Positions 8,156 to 16,878 of a stretch of 64,000 nt of DNA are shown piece by piece; the stretch's first letter is position 1, and each line of letters begins with the position of its first letter. The position numbers and the translations under genes are program-made. The stretch lies in contig NZ_AP024235.1 in NCBI RefSeq assembly GCF_016756315.1, positions 2,666,001 through 2,730,000 of the forward strand, in the 5' to 3' direction. This DNA comes from Alteromonas sp. KC3 (lineage in GTDB: Bacteria > Pseudomonadota > Gammaproteobacteria > Enterobacterales > Alteromonadaceae). The notes below the pieces were generated by a model. It made no database searches. It worked only from the letters and a program-made list of their open reading frames with translations, and had not been told where the DNA came from.

Positions 8156-8503
8156 ATGCTAATAGATTTGAAATCACGTATTGAGAACATTGAATACGAC
8201 TTAAGAATGGTCACTGCACAACAAGCTTCGCAAGAAATACAGCAAAACAAAGGACTATTGATAGATGTGAGGGAACCCGGCGAAGTCAGCAGCCAGCCAG
8301 TTTCAGCTGCCATCAATATTCCTCGAGGCGTGCTTGAAATGAAAATGCTAGAACAAGTCAAAGAAGCGTCAACACCAATATATCTTCATTGTGCATCGGG
8401 TATGCGCGCTAAGCTGGCAGCAGAGCAACTAATTAATATTGGTTATGAGAATGTGAGTGTTGTGACATGCCCTATCACAGACATCAACCAAGCTGACATT
8501 TGA
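8156..8503 (+). CDS. Single-domain rhodanese (sulfurtransferase)
   Basis: A 115-residue rhodanese-fold protein with the CH2A-type motif LLIDVREPGEV near residue 34 and the active-site loop CASGMR starting at Cys79. That six-residue loop is typical of sulfur-sulfurtransferases. The enzyme would carry a persulfide on Cys79 and move sulfane sulfur between donors and acceptors in the cytoplasm. The start ATG at 8156 has AAGGA six bases upstream. Its divergent pairing with a two-cysteine ArsR regulator suggests induction by persulfide or sulfide. It lacks a second rhodanese domain, and no persulfide dioxygenase or SQR gene is visible nearby, so the pathway in the window is partial. Confidence 0.85.
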   Translation: MLIDLKSRIENIEYDLRMVTAQQASQEIQQNKGLLIDVREPGEVSSQPVSAAINIPRGVLEMKMLEQVKEASTPIYLHCASGMRAKLAAEQLINIGYENVSVVTCPITDINQADI

Positions 8504-8568
8504 TTTAAGGCTGTGCTATAAGACCCATTAATGTAGTGCGATAATAGCAAATTGAAAAAAGGTCACTC

Positions 8569-9483
8569 ATGCTTAAGTCAACGTTAGAGCAATGGCGCAT
8601 GTTCAAAGCAGTGGTTGATGCCGGAGGGTTTAACCAAGCTGCAGCAGAAGTACACAAGAGCCAGTCTAGTGTGCACCATGCCGTACAAAAACTAGAAAAC
8701 GCCATAGGTGTTGTGCTGTTTGAAAATGAAGGAAGAAAGGTCAAACTGTCCCCTCAGGGCGAACTCATGTATCGCCGCGCCTCGTTTTTACTGAATGAAG
8801 CGCAAAAACTTGAAGCAGTTGCCAGTAGTCTGCAATCGGGTACTGAAACAACATTGCGTATTGCAGTTGACATTATTTTCCCTTCTGAGCTTTTGTATAA
8901 CGTGCTAGCGAAGGTATCAGCTGAATTTCCTTTGCTCAGAATTGAGATTGAAGAAACTGTGTTAAGTGGCGCAAATGCACTGCTTAATGATGGCAAAGTT
9001 GACTTAGGGATCTCACCATTTGTTTTTCCCACAGGGTTTAGCGAAGACTTGTGTGAAATAGAATTTGTTGCTGTCGCGCATGTCGACCACCCACTGCACC
9101 AGCTCAATAGAACACTGACTTTGGAAGATTTAAAAGCACACAGACAAATTGTAGTTCGAGATTCGTCTGCTGAACGCAAAGCTGATGTGGGCTGGTTGGG
9201 TGCCGAGCAACGCTGGACGGTAGGCCATGTTCGAACGTCTCTTGATATCATTGCACAAGGCTTGGGATTTGCTTGGCTCCCTATCGCTATTATTCAAGAA
9301 GAGTTGGACAACGGAACCTTGTTACCCCTCCCCCTAGACAATAACGCGGCACTGCGCAAAGCGTTGCTGTACCTGTCATTTGAGGACGGTGACTCGCTAG
9401 GCCCCGCAGCAAGGGCATTTATGGGTGAACTTCGTTATCAGACCATGAATCTTCCGTCTAGTGATTTCATTCACGACACATGA
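8569..9483 (+). CDS. LysR-family transcriptional regulator
   Basis: A 304-residue LysR protein. The DNA-binding helix region reads FKAVVDAGGFNQAAAEVHKSQSSVHHAVQKL, followed by the wing with KLSPQGELM. The effector-binding domain starts about residue 95 (TLRIAVDIIFPSELL) and keeps the usual pattern ending in GLGFAWLPIAII. The ligand and targets are not evident. The nearest convergent gene is an exoD-like gene. The start is ATG at 8569, 65 bases after the rhodanese stop; AAAAAAGG lies upstream. It may be read through from the rhodanese promoter, as no terminator is seen between them. Confidence 0.85.
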   Translation: MLKSTLEQWRMFKAVVDAGGFNQAAAEVHKSQSSVHHAVQKLENAIGVVLFENEGRKVKLSPQGELMYRRASFLLNEAQKLEAVASSLQSGTETTLRIAVDIIFPSELLYNVLAKVSAEFPLLRIEIEETVLSGANALLNDGKVDLGISPFVFPTGFSEDLCEIEFVAVAHVDHPLHQLNRTLTLEDLKAHRQIVVRDSSAERKADVGWLGAEQRWTVGHVRTSLDIIAQGLGFAWLPIAIIQEELDNGTLLPLPLDNNAALRKALLYLSFEDGDSLGPAARAFMGELRYQTMNLPSSDFIHDT

Positions 9484-9578
9484 ACATATTAACTGGCGAC
9501 CAATAACCACGTACTTGCGACTTCTAGGTTTAATACTGTATGGATGTGCGTACGTATATTTGTGGCACGCTTGAATCA

Positions 9579-10184
9579 CTATGCGATGATAGCAGCGAGC
9601 TGCTCGCCGCCCAAAACGAAACCAAATAGCGATATTGATACACCAATAAGGGCCACCGCACCGTCGTCTGCGGCCATACCAATTGCCATTATAAATACCG
9701 CAAATGCAGGTATTAGCCCCATAAATGGAATGAGTTCCAGAGGAATCATTACTAAACCACAACCTACGCAGCATAAAGCAATTAGCGAGCGGAAAACGGT
9801 CTGACGCATAAAAAAGCACCGAGGAACTAAGAATCTATCTACTCTGACGGCATACGGTTTTACTTTTTCAACAATAACCCGCAATTGATCTGCCTCACAC
9901 TCTAGCTCCATTACTTTTTGTGGTAACCATGGATGACGCCGACCAAGTAATATTTGCAAAGAGATGAGTAAGATTGTCACACCTGCGATTGACGGGACAC
10001 CGGGGATGGCGCCAATAGGTGTACACGCGATAAAAGATGGCAGCGCAAGCATTGGACCGAATCCACGCTTTTCCATCACGTCCCAAAATTCGCCAAACTC
10101 AAAAACGTCTTGTTTGCGACGAGGCTGCATTTTTCCAAGCATCTCGTACAACGTCATTGATCTTACTGCTGTTTTCGCCCACAT
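9579..10184 (-). CDS. ExoD-family membrane protein
   Basis: A 201-residue protein with ExoD-family features: an N-terminal FWDVMEKRGFGPMLALPSFIACTP, then PGVPSIAGVTILLISLQILLG with RRHPWLP after it, and hydrophobic helices towards the C-terminus (LIALCCVGCGLVMIPLELIP and AVALIGVSISLFGFVLGG). ExoD proteins were named for an effect on exopolysaccharide synthesis in rhizobia, but their biochemical role is not known. ATG at 10184 is chosen because AAAGG lies seven bases upstream; a TTG two codons earlier is less likely. It is convergent with the LysR gene and alone. Confidence 0.8.
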   Translation of the reverse strand: MWAKTAVRSMTLYEMLGKMQPRRKQDVFEFGEFWDVMEKRGFGPMLALPSFIACTPIGAIPGVPSIAGVTILLISLQILLGRRHPWLPQKVMELECEADQLRVIVEKVKPYAVRVDRFLVPRCFFMRQTVFRSLIALCCVGCGLVMIPLELIPFMGLIPAFAVFIMAIGMAADDGAVALIGVSISLFGFVLGGEQLAAIIA

Positions 10185-10675
10185 ATTCAATTCCTTTGAG
10201 TATAGTCACACCTGTAAAATGGCACTAGATGAGACATTTAAGACACTACCGTCTCCCCTTTTCGAGTATTTATCTCATTGCATCCTTTGAACAGGTACTC
10301 ATTAACATTTGAATTAATTGTGCGAAAAATATGCCATTTGCTTAATTTACTCTTTCGTACAACAGTAGGAATGGTAATTGCTAAATTGCTAAAGGTAAGC
10401 GCTAAAGACTAGAAATGGAAAATGCTAATTGCAATAACTAATTCTGGCTAATAGTGCCTACAATAAAACTAGAGCCTAGCGCGTTTTGGCGGCAAACAAT
10501 CGTAAAATCATGGCAAAAAAGTGGTTTATATTACCTTTCTTTCGCTAGGCAAGAGTGTCAAACGCTAAATATAAAATACGTTAACCCACCGGATTGTGTT
10601 AGCGTATGATAAGAATAATTTGTTGATATTGTTCCATAATTTTTATGTATGGAATAAAAAGAGAAGGACATCCAA
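10185..10675. other. Long intergenic region upstream of the two-component cluster
   Basis: These 491 bases have no credible ORF. The sequence GCTAA recurs at 10380, 10388, 10401, 10424 and 10447, the last two steps being 23 bases each. A seven-base inverted repeat TTCCATA / TATGGAA (10632-10638 and 10648-10654) lies just before the regulator's start. I find no clear sigma-54 -24/-12 element. Confidence 0.5.
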
Positions 10676-12007
10676 GTGCTAACTATCTTACTCGTTGATG
10701 ATGACGCTGAATTTACTGAAGTGGCATGTACGATAATTGAATTTCTTGGTCACGAAGTACTGACTGCTGCTACGCTCGAAGAGGCGCGCAGTTGGTTAGA
10801 AAAAGAAACCTTCGACCACATTCTGCTCGACTTTATGCTGCCCGACGGTAGCGGCGCACACTTGTTTAATGAACTTGACGCGTTGCCGAAGCGTCCACGC
10901 GTAACGCTAATCACCGGCCACCCTTCTGTTAAAGGTGTAATCAAAGGGTTGTGCGGCCCAAATATCGATTATCTCGTCAAACCCATTCAGCGCGAAGAAA
11001 TAGAAGCAGTTCTAAGCCAAAAACCCAAAGCTCAAGTAAAACCAGAAGATAAAATAGAGAAGCATTTTGACCTTCTAATTGGTGAGTCGCCAGTTATGAA
11101 GGAACTGTACAAACTGATCTCTCGAGTGAGTAAAACCAGTGCAAACGTAATGCTATTAGGTGAAAGTGGTGTAGGTAAAGAAGTGGTTGCAGCCGCCATA
11201 CATCGCGCTTCAGAAAGTGAGGGGCCTTACATTGCTACCAACTGCGGTGCATTTTCAAAGGAACTGATTGGAAGCGAATTGTTCGGGCACGAGAAAGGCG
11301 CGTTTACTGGCGCAGTCGGTCGAAAGGAAGGCGTGTTTGAACAAGCAGAAGGCGGGACATTATTTCTCGATGAAATCACTGAAATGCCAATTGATATGCA
11401 GCCTAACTTGTTGCGAGTGTTAGAAAATAAGGTTGTCATTCGCGTGGGTGGAACAAAAACTATACCAGTAAATTGTAGGGTCGTTTCAGCGACAAACCGA
11501 ACAATGGAAGAAATTGCCCAAAGTAAGGTGCTGCGCGAAGATATTTACTTCAGACTTGCCGTATTTCCTATCACTATTCCACCATTACGAGAGCGCAAAG
11601 AAGATATCCCGTTGCTAGCTAAAACCTTTATCGAAGAGTTTAACAAAGACAATGGTGCCAATTTTAAATGGGAAGAGTCTCAATTAGATACGCTTCAAGC
11701 CTACGATTGGCCAGGCAATGTTCGAGAATTACGCCATTTTGTTCACCGTGCCGCCATCATGAGTGACCCGGAAAAGCAAAACGTAGAACTGCCAAAAACC
11801 ATAGAGTCACCTTTTGCACAAAAGCAAAGCACTACACCAGCACTGCAAGCAGGACGGACAATTGAAGACGTTGAAAAAGAGTTGATTTATGCGACGCTCG
11901 ATAAAGTAAACGGCAACAAAACCATGGCAGCAGAAATGCTAGGGATCAGTACTAAAACGTTGTACAACCGTTTACACGCCTACGGCGACTTAAGCAAAGA
12001 TGATTAG
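10676..12007 (+). CDS. NtrC-type sigma-54 response regulator
   Basis: A 443-residue regulator with an N-terminal receiver (acidic pocket VDDD at 7-10, phospho-acceptor Asp52 in LLDFMLPDG). The central AAA+ domain has Walker A GESGVGKE, the sigma-54 contact loop GAFTGA and Walker B GGTLFLDE. A Fis-type helix-turn-helix ends the protein (NGNKTMAAEMLGISTKTLYNRL). It should open sigma-54 promoters when phosphorylated. The start is GTG at 10676 with GAAGGA upstream. It heads a run of five signalling genes, so its cognate kinase is likely the CHASE3 kinase or the hybrid kinase downstream. All key residues appear intact. Confidence 0.9.
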   Translation: MLTILLVDDDAEFTEVACTIIEFLGHEVLTAATLEEARSWLEKETFDHILLDFMLPDGSGAHLFNELDALPKRPRVTLITGHPSVKGVIKGLCGPNIDYLVKPIQREEIEAVLSQKPKAQVKPEDKIEKHFDLLIGESPVMKELYKLISRVSKTSANVMLLGESGVGKEVVAAAIHRASESEGPYIATNCGAFSKELIGSELFGHEKGAFTGAVGRKEGVFEQAEGGTLFLDEITEMPIDMQPNLLRVLENKVVIRVGGTKTIPVNCRVVSATNRTMEEIAQSKVLREDIYFRLAVFPITIPPLRERKEDIPLLAKTFIEEFNKDNGANFKWEESQLDTLQAYDWPGNVRELRHFVHRAAIMSDPEKQNVELPKTIESPFAQKQSTTPALQAGRTIEDVEKELIYATLDKVNGNKTMAAEMLGISTKTLYNRLHAYGDLSKDD

Positions 12008-12037
12008 AGCATTAACCGTTACCAAGGGGTAATCAGT

Positions 12038-12262
12038 ATGACTAATGACGAGTTTTCTCAACTTAGTGTTTTCGTACACGATGCGCGTAAACCCTTAAAT
12101 CGTATTTCTATGCAAGCAGAGCTTGTAAAAATGGCACTTAATGGCGAAGTGCCGACAGAAAAAGCGCTAGCCGCGTTAGATAAAATTATAAGCAGTGCGA
12201 AAGACTGCAGTCACACTCTTGCTGAACTTACTTCAGCGATGAGTGTGAACATTTCGGAATAA
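12038..12262 (+). CDS. Stand-alone histidine-kinase dimerisation-like (DHp) mini protein
   Basis: A 74-residue protein whose residues 11-30 read like an H-box, with VFVHDARKPLNRISMQAELV and the candidate phospho-accepting His14. A second helix with KALAALDKIISSAKDCSHTL resembles the DHp second helix. No ATPase domain, receiver or membrane segment follows. It lies 30 bases after the NtrC-type gene and four bases before the sensor kinase gene, so it is part of the operon. It could accept phosphate from a neighbouring kinase, act as a shuttle like an HPt protein, or bind and inhibit a kinase. These are inferences from shape and position. Confidence 0.6.
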   Translation: MTNDEFSQLSVFVHDARKPLNRISMQAELVKMALNGEVPTEKALAALDKIISSAKDCSHTLAELTSAMSVNISE

Positions 12263-12266
12263 ATGG

Positions 12267-13778
12267 ATGATCACCAAATTACTCTCATCCTTGTACAGTT
12301 GGATTATTATCGTTGTACTTGTGATTGTTGTGATGACCGCAAACTCGTTTTACGTGGTTAGTACGCTAAATGACTTGTCAGCACTTGAAGCTCGCTTATT
12401 TACTACTAACAGAGTGATAAATGCCGTTAACAGATTACACGTTGCCGTTCTGCGAGTGGAATCCGGCCAACGTGGCTATATGCTAACGGACAATGAAGAC
12501 TATCTAACCGATTACACCGAAACGTTGAGTGTGTTAACCGAACTTATTGATGAGGTTGAGGTTAGCGCCTTCTCATCCGATATTGAAGAACAACCTGCAC
12601 GTATATCAGAACTTCTTGAGCTTACGCGACTAAAAATCAATGAAATGATTGAAGCGGTTGAATTGACTAAGTCCGGTGCCAACACCCAAGCACTGGCGCT
12701 AGTTAATAGTGATAAAGGCTTTAAGCTCTACAAACGCTTTGAAGCCTTGTTTAGGCAAATCGATGACTCTGAACGAGACATGCAGGGTACGCATTTAGCA
12801 AATTTGATGAGTTTACGCAGAGACTCAGTCAATACACTGATAATTTCGTCAGCAACCACGCTCTTGTTAATCATTACAGTGTTTCTCCTACTCAAAATCA
12901 ATACTCGTGAGCACGAAAAGTACCTCGATGACCTAGAAAAAGTTAATGAGCAGCTAGAATCTCGCATTGAAGTGCGTACGCAAGAGCTGAAAATATATTC
13001 AGATGAGCTTTCTCGCAGTAATAGAGAGCTTGAAGACTTTGCGTTTGTGGCCTCTCATGACCTACAAGAACCGTTGCGTAAAATCCGCGCATTCGGCAAC
13101 CGGTTAGAGTCGGGATACGCCGATGTTATTGACGAAAGAGGTAAAGATTTTCTCGCTCGGATGCTAAACGCAGCAGAGCGAATGTCTATGCTCATTTCAG
13201 ACCTACTGGCATTTTCACGCGTATCGACAAGAGGCAAAGACTTTGGCGACGTTGATTTAAATAAGGCACTTAGCAGCGTGCTAAGTGATTTGGAAATTGC
13301 CATTGATGAGAAGTCAGCAAAGGTCAACATGGACCAATTGCCAATCATTCGCGGCGACCGAACTCAGATAGAACAATTATTTTTGAATTTAATTTCCAAC
13401 GCACTCAAATTTCAGCCCGAAGGCGTAGCGCCTGAGGTAAACGTGACGTGCTCAGTGCCTGATGAAGCAGAGCTGGCCGAGATTGTCATGTCAGATGAGT
13501 TTGACTGGGTGAAGATTAAGGTAGCTGACAATGGCATTGGTTTTGACCAGTCATTTGCTGAAAAAATATTCGCGCCATTTCAGCGCTTACACGGAAGAAC
13601 TGAATATAAAGGGACGGGTATTGGTTTAGCGGTATGTCGACGCATAGTAGAAAGACATAACGGCCAAATTACCGCACAGAGCGTACAAGGAGAAGGAGCT
13701 ACATTCACCATCCTAGTACCGAAAGACAGCGAGCCTTTTGGCTCTAATAATAACGGAGAAAAGCACAATGACGCGTAA
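12267..13778 (+). CDS. CHASE3-domain membrane sensor histidine kinase
   Basis: A 503-residue inner-membrane kinase. Membrane helix 1 spans ~12-32 and helix 2 ~190-210. Between them lies a periplasmic CHASE3-type four-helix domain with the usual ESGQRGYMLT motif. A coiled coil (~215-255) leads to the H-box SHDLQEPLRKI with His264. The ATPase domain has NLISNALKF (N box), VADNGIGFD (G1), FAPFQRL (F box) and GTGIGLAVCRRI (G2). The sensed signal is unknown. It starts at ATG 12267, four bases after the mini-protein stop, and overlaps the next gene by 11 bases, indicating translational coupling. Kinases of this SHDLQEPL subclass often pair with single-domain receivers such as the one that follows. 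Confidence 0.9.
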   Translation: MITKLLSSLYSWIIIVVLVIVVMTANSFYVVSTLNDLSALEARLFTTNRVINAVNRLHVAVLRVESGQRGYMLTDNEDYLTDYTETLSVLTELIDEVEVSAFSSDIEEQPARISELLELTRLKINEMIEAVELTKSGANTQALALVNSDKGFKLYKRFEALFRQIDDSERDMQGTHLANLMSLRRDSVNTLIISSATTLLLIITVFLLLKINTREHEKYLDDLEKVNEQLESRIEVRTQELKIYSDELSRSNRELEDFAFVASHDLQEPLRKIRAFGNRLESGYADVIDERGKDFLARMLNAAERMSMLISDLLAFSRVSTRGKDFGDVDLNKALSSVLSDLEIAIDEKSAKVNMDQLPIIRGDRTQIEQLFLNLISNALKFQPEGVAPEVNVTCSVPDEAELAEIVMSDEFDWVKIKVADNGIGFDQSFAEKIFAPFQRLHGRTEYKGTGIGLAVCRRIVERHNGQITAQSVQGEGATFTILVPKDSEPFGSNNNGEKHNDA

Positions 13779-14220
13779 ACAGACCCAACCAATAAATATT
13801 CTTATGGCTGATGATGACGAGGACGATCGCCTACTAACAGTTGATGCACTAAAAGAAAGCCGCGTTTTAAATAACCTTTTTTGTGTTGAAGACGGTGTCG
13901 AGCTTTTAGAGTTTCTAAGACACGAAGGGAAATATACTGACCCTGCGGCAGCACCTCGCCCCTCTTTAATCTTACTTGATTTAAATATGCCAAGAAAAGA
14001 TGGTCGCGAAGCGTTGCAAGAGTTAAAGAACGACCCTAAGTTGCGCAGTATTCCGGTTGTTATTCTTACCACGTCGAAAGAAGAGGAAGACATGTTGAGA
14101 GGTTACGATTTAGGTTGTGCATCGTATATTACTAAACCAGTAAATTTTGAAGGCCTTGTTGAACTAATGCAGGCACTCGGACGTTACTGGATAGAGTTTG
14201 TAGAGTTGCCACACGAGTAA
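13768..14220 (+). CDS. Single-domain response regulator (Rcp-like)
   Basis: A 150-residue protein made only of a receiver: acidic pocket ADDDEDD near residues 14-20, phospho-acceptor Asp71 in ILLDLNMPRKDG, and the conserved Thr and Lys in VVILTTSKEE and YITKPVNF. It has no output domain. Receivers of this Rcp1-like type commonly partner SHDLQEPL-type kinases. ATG at 13768 has ACGGAGAA upstream and overlaps the kinase gene by 11 bases; an earlier in-frame start would overlap further. It is probably the direct phospho-partner of the CHASE3 kinase and could pass phosphate onward in a relay. Confidence 0.9.
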   Translation: MTRKQTQPINILMADDDEDDRLLTVDALKESRVLNNLFCVEDGVELLEFLRHEGKYTDPAAAPRPSLILLDLNMPRKDGREALQELKNDPKLRSIPVVILTTSKEEEDMLRGYDLGCASYITKPVNFEGLVELMQALGRYWIEFVELPHE

Positions 14221-14231
14221 AGAGGTTCTAG

Positions 14232-16292
14232 ATGGCAGAGGTTATAAAAATTCTGTTAGTTGAGGATGACGAAGATGATTACTTCTTAACCTCTGATTAT
14301 CTAGCAAATTGTGAGTCGCCTAAGTTTGAGTTAACTTGGGTGACAAACAGCGCTGATGCACTTGACGTGCTTAAGACTCACAGCTTCGATTTGTGCTTGT
14401 TAGACTACCTACTAGGTGCGGAAAATGCCATTGATGTACTTGGCGCGTTAAAATCTAATCAAATTAATTTACCCGTTGTTATATTAACTGGCCAGTCGGA
14501 TACCGCCGTTGACGAAATGGTCATGCGTGCAGGGGCTGCTGACTATTTACAGAAGTCAGAAATTGAAACTCCGAGATTTATGCGCACTATTCGCTACGCT
14601 ATGGTGCGTAGAGATATTGAAAACGAGCGTCTTGAACGCAATAAAATTGAGCAAAAGAACAAAGCGAAAGACAAGTTTTTGGCCCATCTAGGCCACGAAT
14701 TGCGCACTCCACTCACGTCTATCCTTGGTTATACAGAACTGCTGATAGACGACGCAAAAAATCAAGGGATACAACAAGAACTCTCGATTATTCATTCCAA
14801 CGGCAAACATCTACTTAGTTTGTTAAACGATCTGTTGGATATGTCGCGAATTATGGCCGAAAAATTGGAACTAAATGTAAAAGATGTCAATTTAACGGCA
14901 TTTCTGACCGACATCCACTCGCTCATGCGACTCAACGCCAAAGACAAAGGTGTTTTTCTCGACCTTGTGTCAGATACTCGAGTCCCTGAATTTATAAAAA
15001 CAGACCCTACTCGTTTGCGTCAAGTATTGCTAAACCTAATCTCTAATGCAGTTAAGTTTACTGATAAAGGGAGTATTACGCTGACTGTTTCGTTAGACGA
15101 AAGCGATGCACAATCAAACGCTAAGCTGCGCTTTTCGGTTACAGACACGGGGATAGGCATGCCACCCGATAAGCTTAGAAATATCTTCCAGCCATTTGAG
15201 CAAATTGAAGATGTGATGAGAGCTAATCACGGCGGCGCAGGGCTTGGGCTAGCTATCTGCAAGGAACTGGTCACAAAACTAGGTGGTGACATAGCCGTTA
15301 GCTCTAAGCTTGGTGAAGGCAGCACCTTTGTGTTTGATATAGACCCAGGCGATATCTCATTACAGCCGAAAGTTGAACTCATTTTGGGGCAAATCGCGCC
15401 TGTTGAATCAGGACAAATAAATTTACAACTTAGCGGACGTGTACTCATTGTAGATGATTTGCGAGAAATACGCCGACTTACAGGGCACCTGGTTAGTCAG
15501 TCTCAAGCTGATATTAGTTTCGCTGAAAATGGTGTTAAAGCACTAGAAGCTGTACTTCAAGCCGATGAAAGTGACACGCCATTTGACTTGGTTCTGATGG
15601 ATATACACATGCCGGTTATGAATGGCATTGAAGCATTGCATGCGCTACGACGCCACGGTCAAAAGCTACCCGTGGTTGCAGTTACAGCGGCTAGTCGCAA
15701 AGGACTTAGAGACTCTCTAATAGACGAAGGCTTTAATGATGTTATTGGCAAGCCTATCGATAAGCTCGCGTTAGCTAAGCTTTTAGGTAAGTACCTGTCA
15801 GGTAGCCATCCAGATACCTTTTCTAATGTAGAGAAGCATGTAAGTAACATGCCAATTAAAAAACCTTATGTGCCTGAAGATGTTCGCTTCACTGAGTGCT
15901 CTAAAGCGCCAATTAAATCGTCGCCATCAAGCAAAGAAGAAGTAAGCGATAAAGCGAAAAGTGTGCTTGTTATTGAAGACGACGAAGATGCTGCTGAGTT
16001 ACTCCAACTCTTCCTAACTCACTTGGGAAATCAAGTTCACGTAGAATACTGCGGGGCTGATGCGCTGCAGTTAATTAACGATAAGCAGTTTGACCATGTA
16101 TTGATGGACCTGACACTTCCAGATTATGACGGCTATGAATTGGCTGGGTTAATTAGAAAAGCGGTACCAGAGGCGACAATCACCATTGTCAGCGGTCATG
16201 AAGCTAATGAGGGCCGTATGAAATCAATAGGCATTGACAGTGCACTGTTAAAACCAGTGACAAAAGATGACCTCGCATCAGTATTAAAGTAA
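14232..16292 (+). CDS. Hybrid histidine kinase REC-HisKA-HATPase-REC-REC
   Basis: A soluble 686-residue kinase with no membrane segment. The N-terminal receiver (Asp58 in LCLLDYLLGAE) is followed by a short coil and the H-box HLGHELRTPLTSI with His155. The ATPase domain has NLISNAVKF, VTDTGIGM and GGAGLGLAICKEL. Receiver 2 has LIVDD and LVLMDIHMPVMNG; receiver 3 at the C-terminus has LVIEDDEDAAE and VLMDLTLPDYDG. Three receivers in one chain suggest integration of several phospho-inputs. It starts 11 bases after the single-domain receiver and is the last gene in the cluster. A linker rich in Ser and Lys (~residues 540-570) separates receivers 2 and 3. Confidence 0.9.
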   Translation: MAEVIKILLVEDDEDDYFLTSDYLANCESPKFELTWVTNSADALDVLKTHSFDLCLLDYLLGAENAIDVLGALKSNQINLPVVILTGQSDTAVDEMVMRAGAADYLQKSEIETPRFMRTIRYAMVRRDIENERLERNKIEQKNKAKDKFLAHLGHELRTPLTSILGYTELLIDDAKNQGIQQELSIIHSNGKHLLSLLNDLLDMSRIMAEKLELNVKDVNLTAFLTDIHSLMRLNAKDKGVFLDLVSDTRVPEFIKTDPTRLRQVLLNLISNAVKFTDKGSITLTVSLDESDAQSNAKLRFSVTDTGIGMPPDKLRNIFQPFEQIEDVMRANHGGAGLGLAICKELVTKLGGDIAVSSKLGEGSTFVFDIDPGDISLQPKVELILGQIAPVESGQINLQLSGRVLIVDDLREIRRLTGHLVSQSQADISFAENGVKALEAVLQADESDTPFDLVLMDIHMPVMNGIEALHALRRHGQKLPVVAVTAASRKGLRDSLIDEGFNDVIGKPIDKLALAKLLGKYLSGSHPDTFSNVEKHVSNMPIKKPYVPEDVRFTECSKAPIKSSPSSKEEVSDKAKSVLVIEDDEDAAELLQLFLTHLGNQVHVEYCGADALQLINDKQFDHVLMDLTLPDYDGYELAGLIRKAVPEATITIVSGHEANEGRMKSIGIDSALLKPVTKDDLASVLK

Positions 16293-16537
16293 AAAGATGT
16301 TAATGGAGATAAAAGTAGAACATTAAGGCCCGCTTTTTTCACGCTTGGCGGGTCGTTATAGAGTGAGAAAATATTACAGAGATATGAAACAAAACTGTGT
16401 GACTGTTTCAAAGCGACGCCCTCCCCGCTCCTTACGAAAAGACATACCCCATATAATTCAAACACTTAAATACAACAAAAGCTTGGTACAAGCGTTGCAG
16501 CACCTACTGTGAACCCATAAATTTTAAGGAGAATATT

Positions 16538-16876
16538 ATGGCTACGCAAACTTCTACTCGCTCTCATGCAGGTAAATCAAACGGTGCAGCGCAGACAAAT
16601 GGCATTAAAGAGCCTGCACATCCGGTGACAGATAGTCTACAAGCGACACTACATGCGTCGGTGGATAAATTAGCTGACAGCGCAGGTATCGCTGAAGAGA
16701 ATATTCGCAAGACCGCAGCGTCTTCTGCAGAGAACATGTCTGCGCGAAAACGCCTTGCAGAGAAAAAATGGCATGCGTCTAAGGTCCGTGCATATGCGAT
16801 TGAAAACCCAGTAGCAACTGCGGGTATTGCATTTGCCGCAGGTATGCTAGTAACGTCTCTACTACGCAAAAAATAG
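16538..16876 (+). CDS. ElaB/YqjD-like (DUF883) membrane-anchored protein
   Basis: A 112-residue protein with a long amphipathic helical region (~30-85, Ala-, Lys- and Glu-rich) and a C-terminal hydrophobic anchor, YAIENPVATAGIAFAAGMLV, closing with RKK. This tail-anchored layout is that of ElaB, YqjD and YgaM, which bind ribosomes in stationary phase in E. coli. AAGGAG lies upstream of the ATG. It leads a three-gene set whose order (ElaB/YqjD-like, YqjE-like, small gene) matches yqjD-yqjE-yqjK of enterobacteria. The ribosome link is known for the E. coli relatives only. Confidence 0.75.
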   Translation: MATQTSTRSHAGKSNGAAQTNGIKEPAHPVTDSLQATLHASVDKLADSAGIAEENIRKTAASSAENMSARKRLAEKKWHASKVRAYAIENPVATAGIAFAAGMLVTSLLRKK

Positions 16877-16878
16877 TC

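Noticed and set aside
8143..8361. Minus-strand frame of 72 codons opposite the rhodanese
   Set aside because: It is the complement of a well-supported gene and lacks its own start context or any family pattern.
10490..10530. TGGCAAAAAAGTGG as a possible sigma-54 promoter for the NtrC-type gene
   Set aside because: The -12 GC element is absent and the GG to GC spacing does not fit.
16325..16352. CCCGC...GCGGG hairpin after the hybrid kinase gene
   Set aside because: The stem is short, the T-run lies inside the loop rather than after the stem, so it does not fit an intrinsic terminator.
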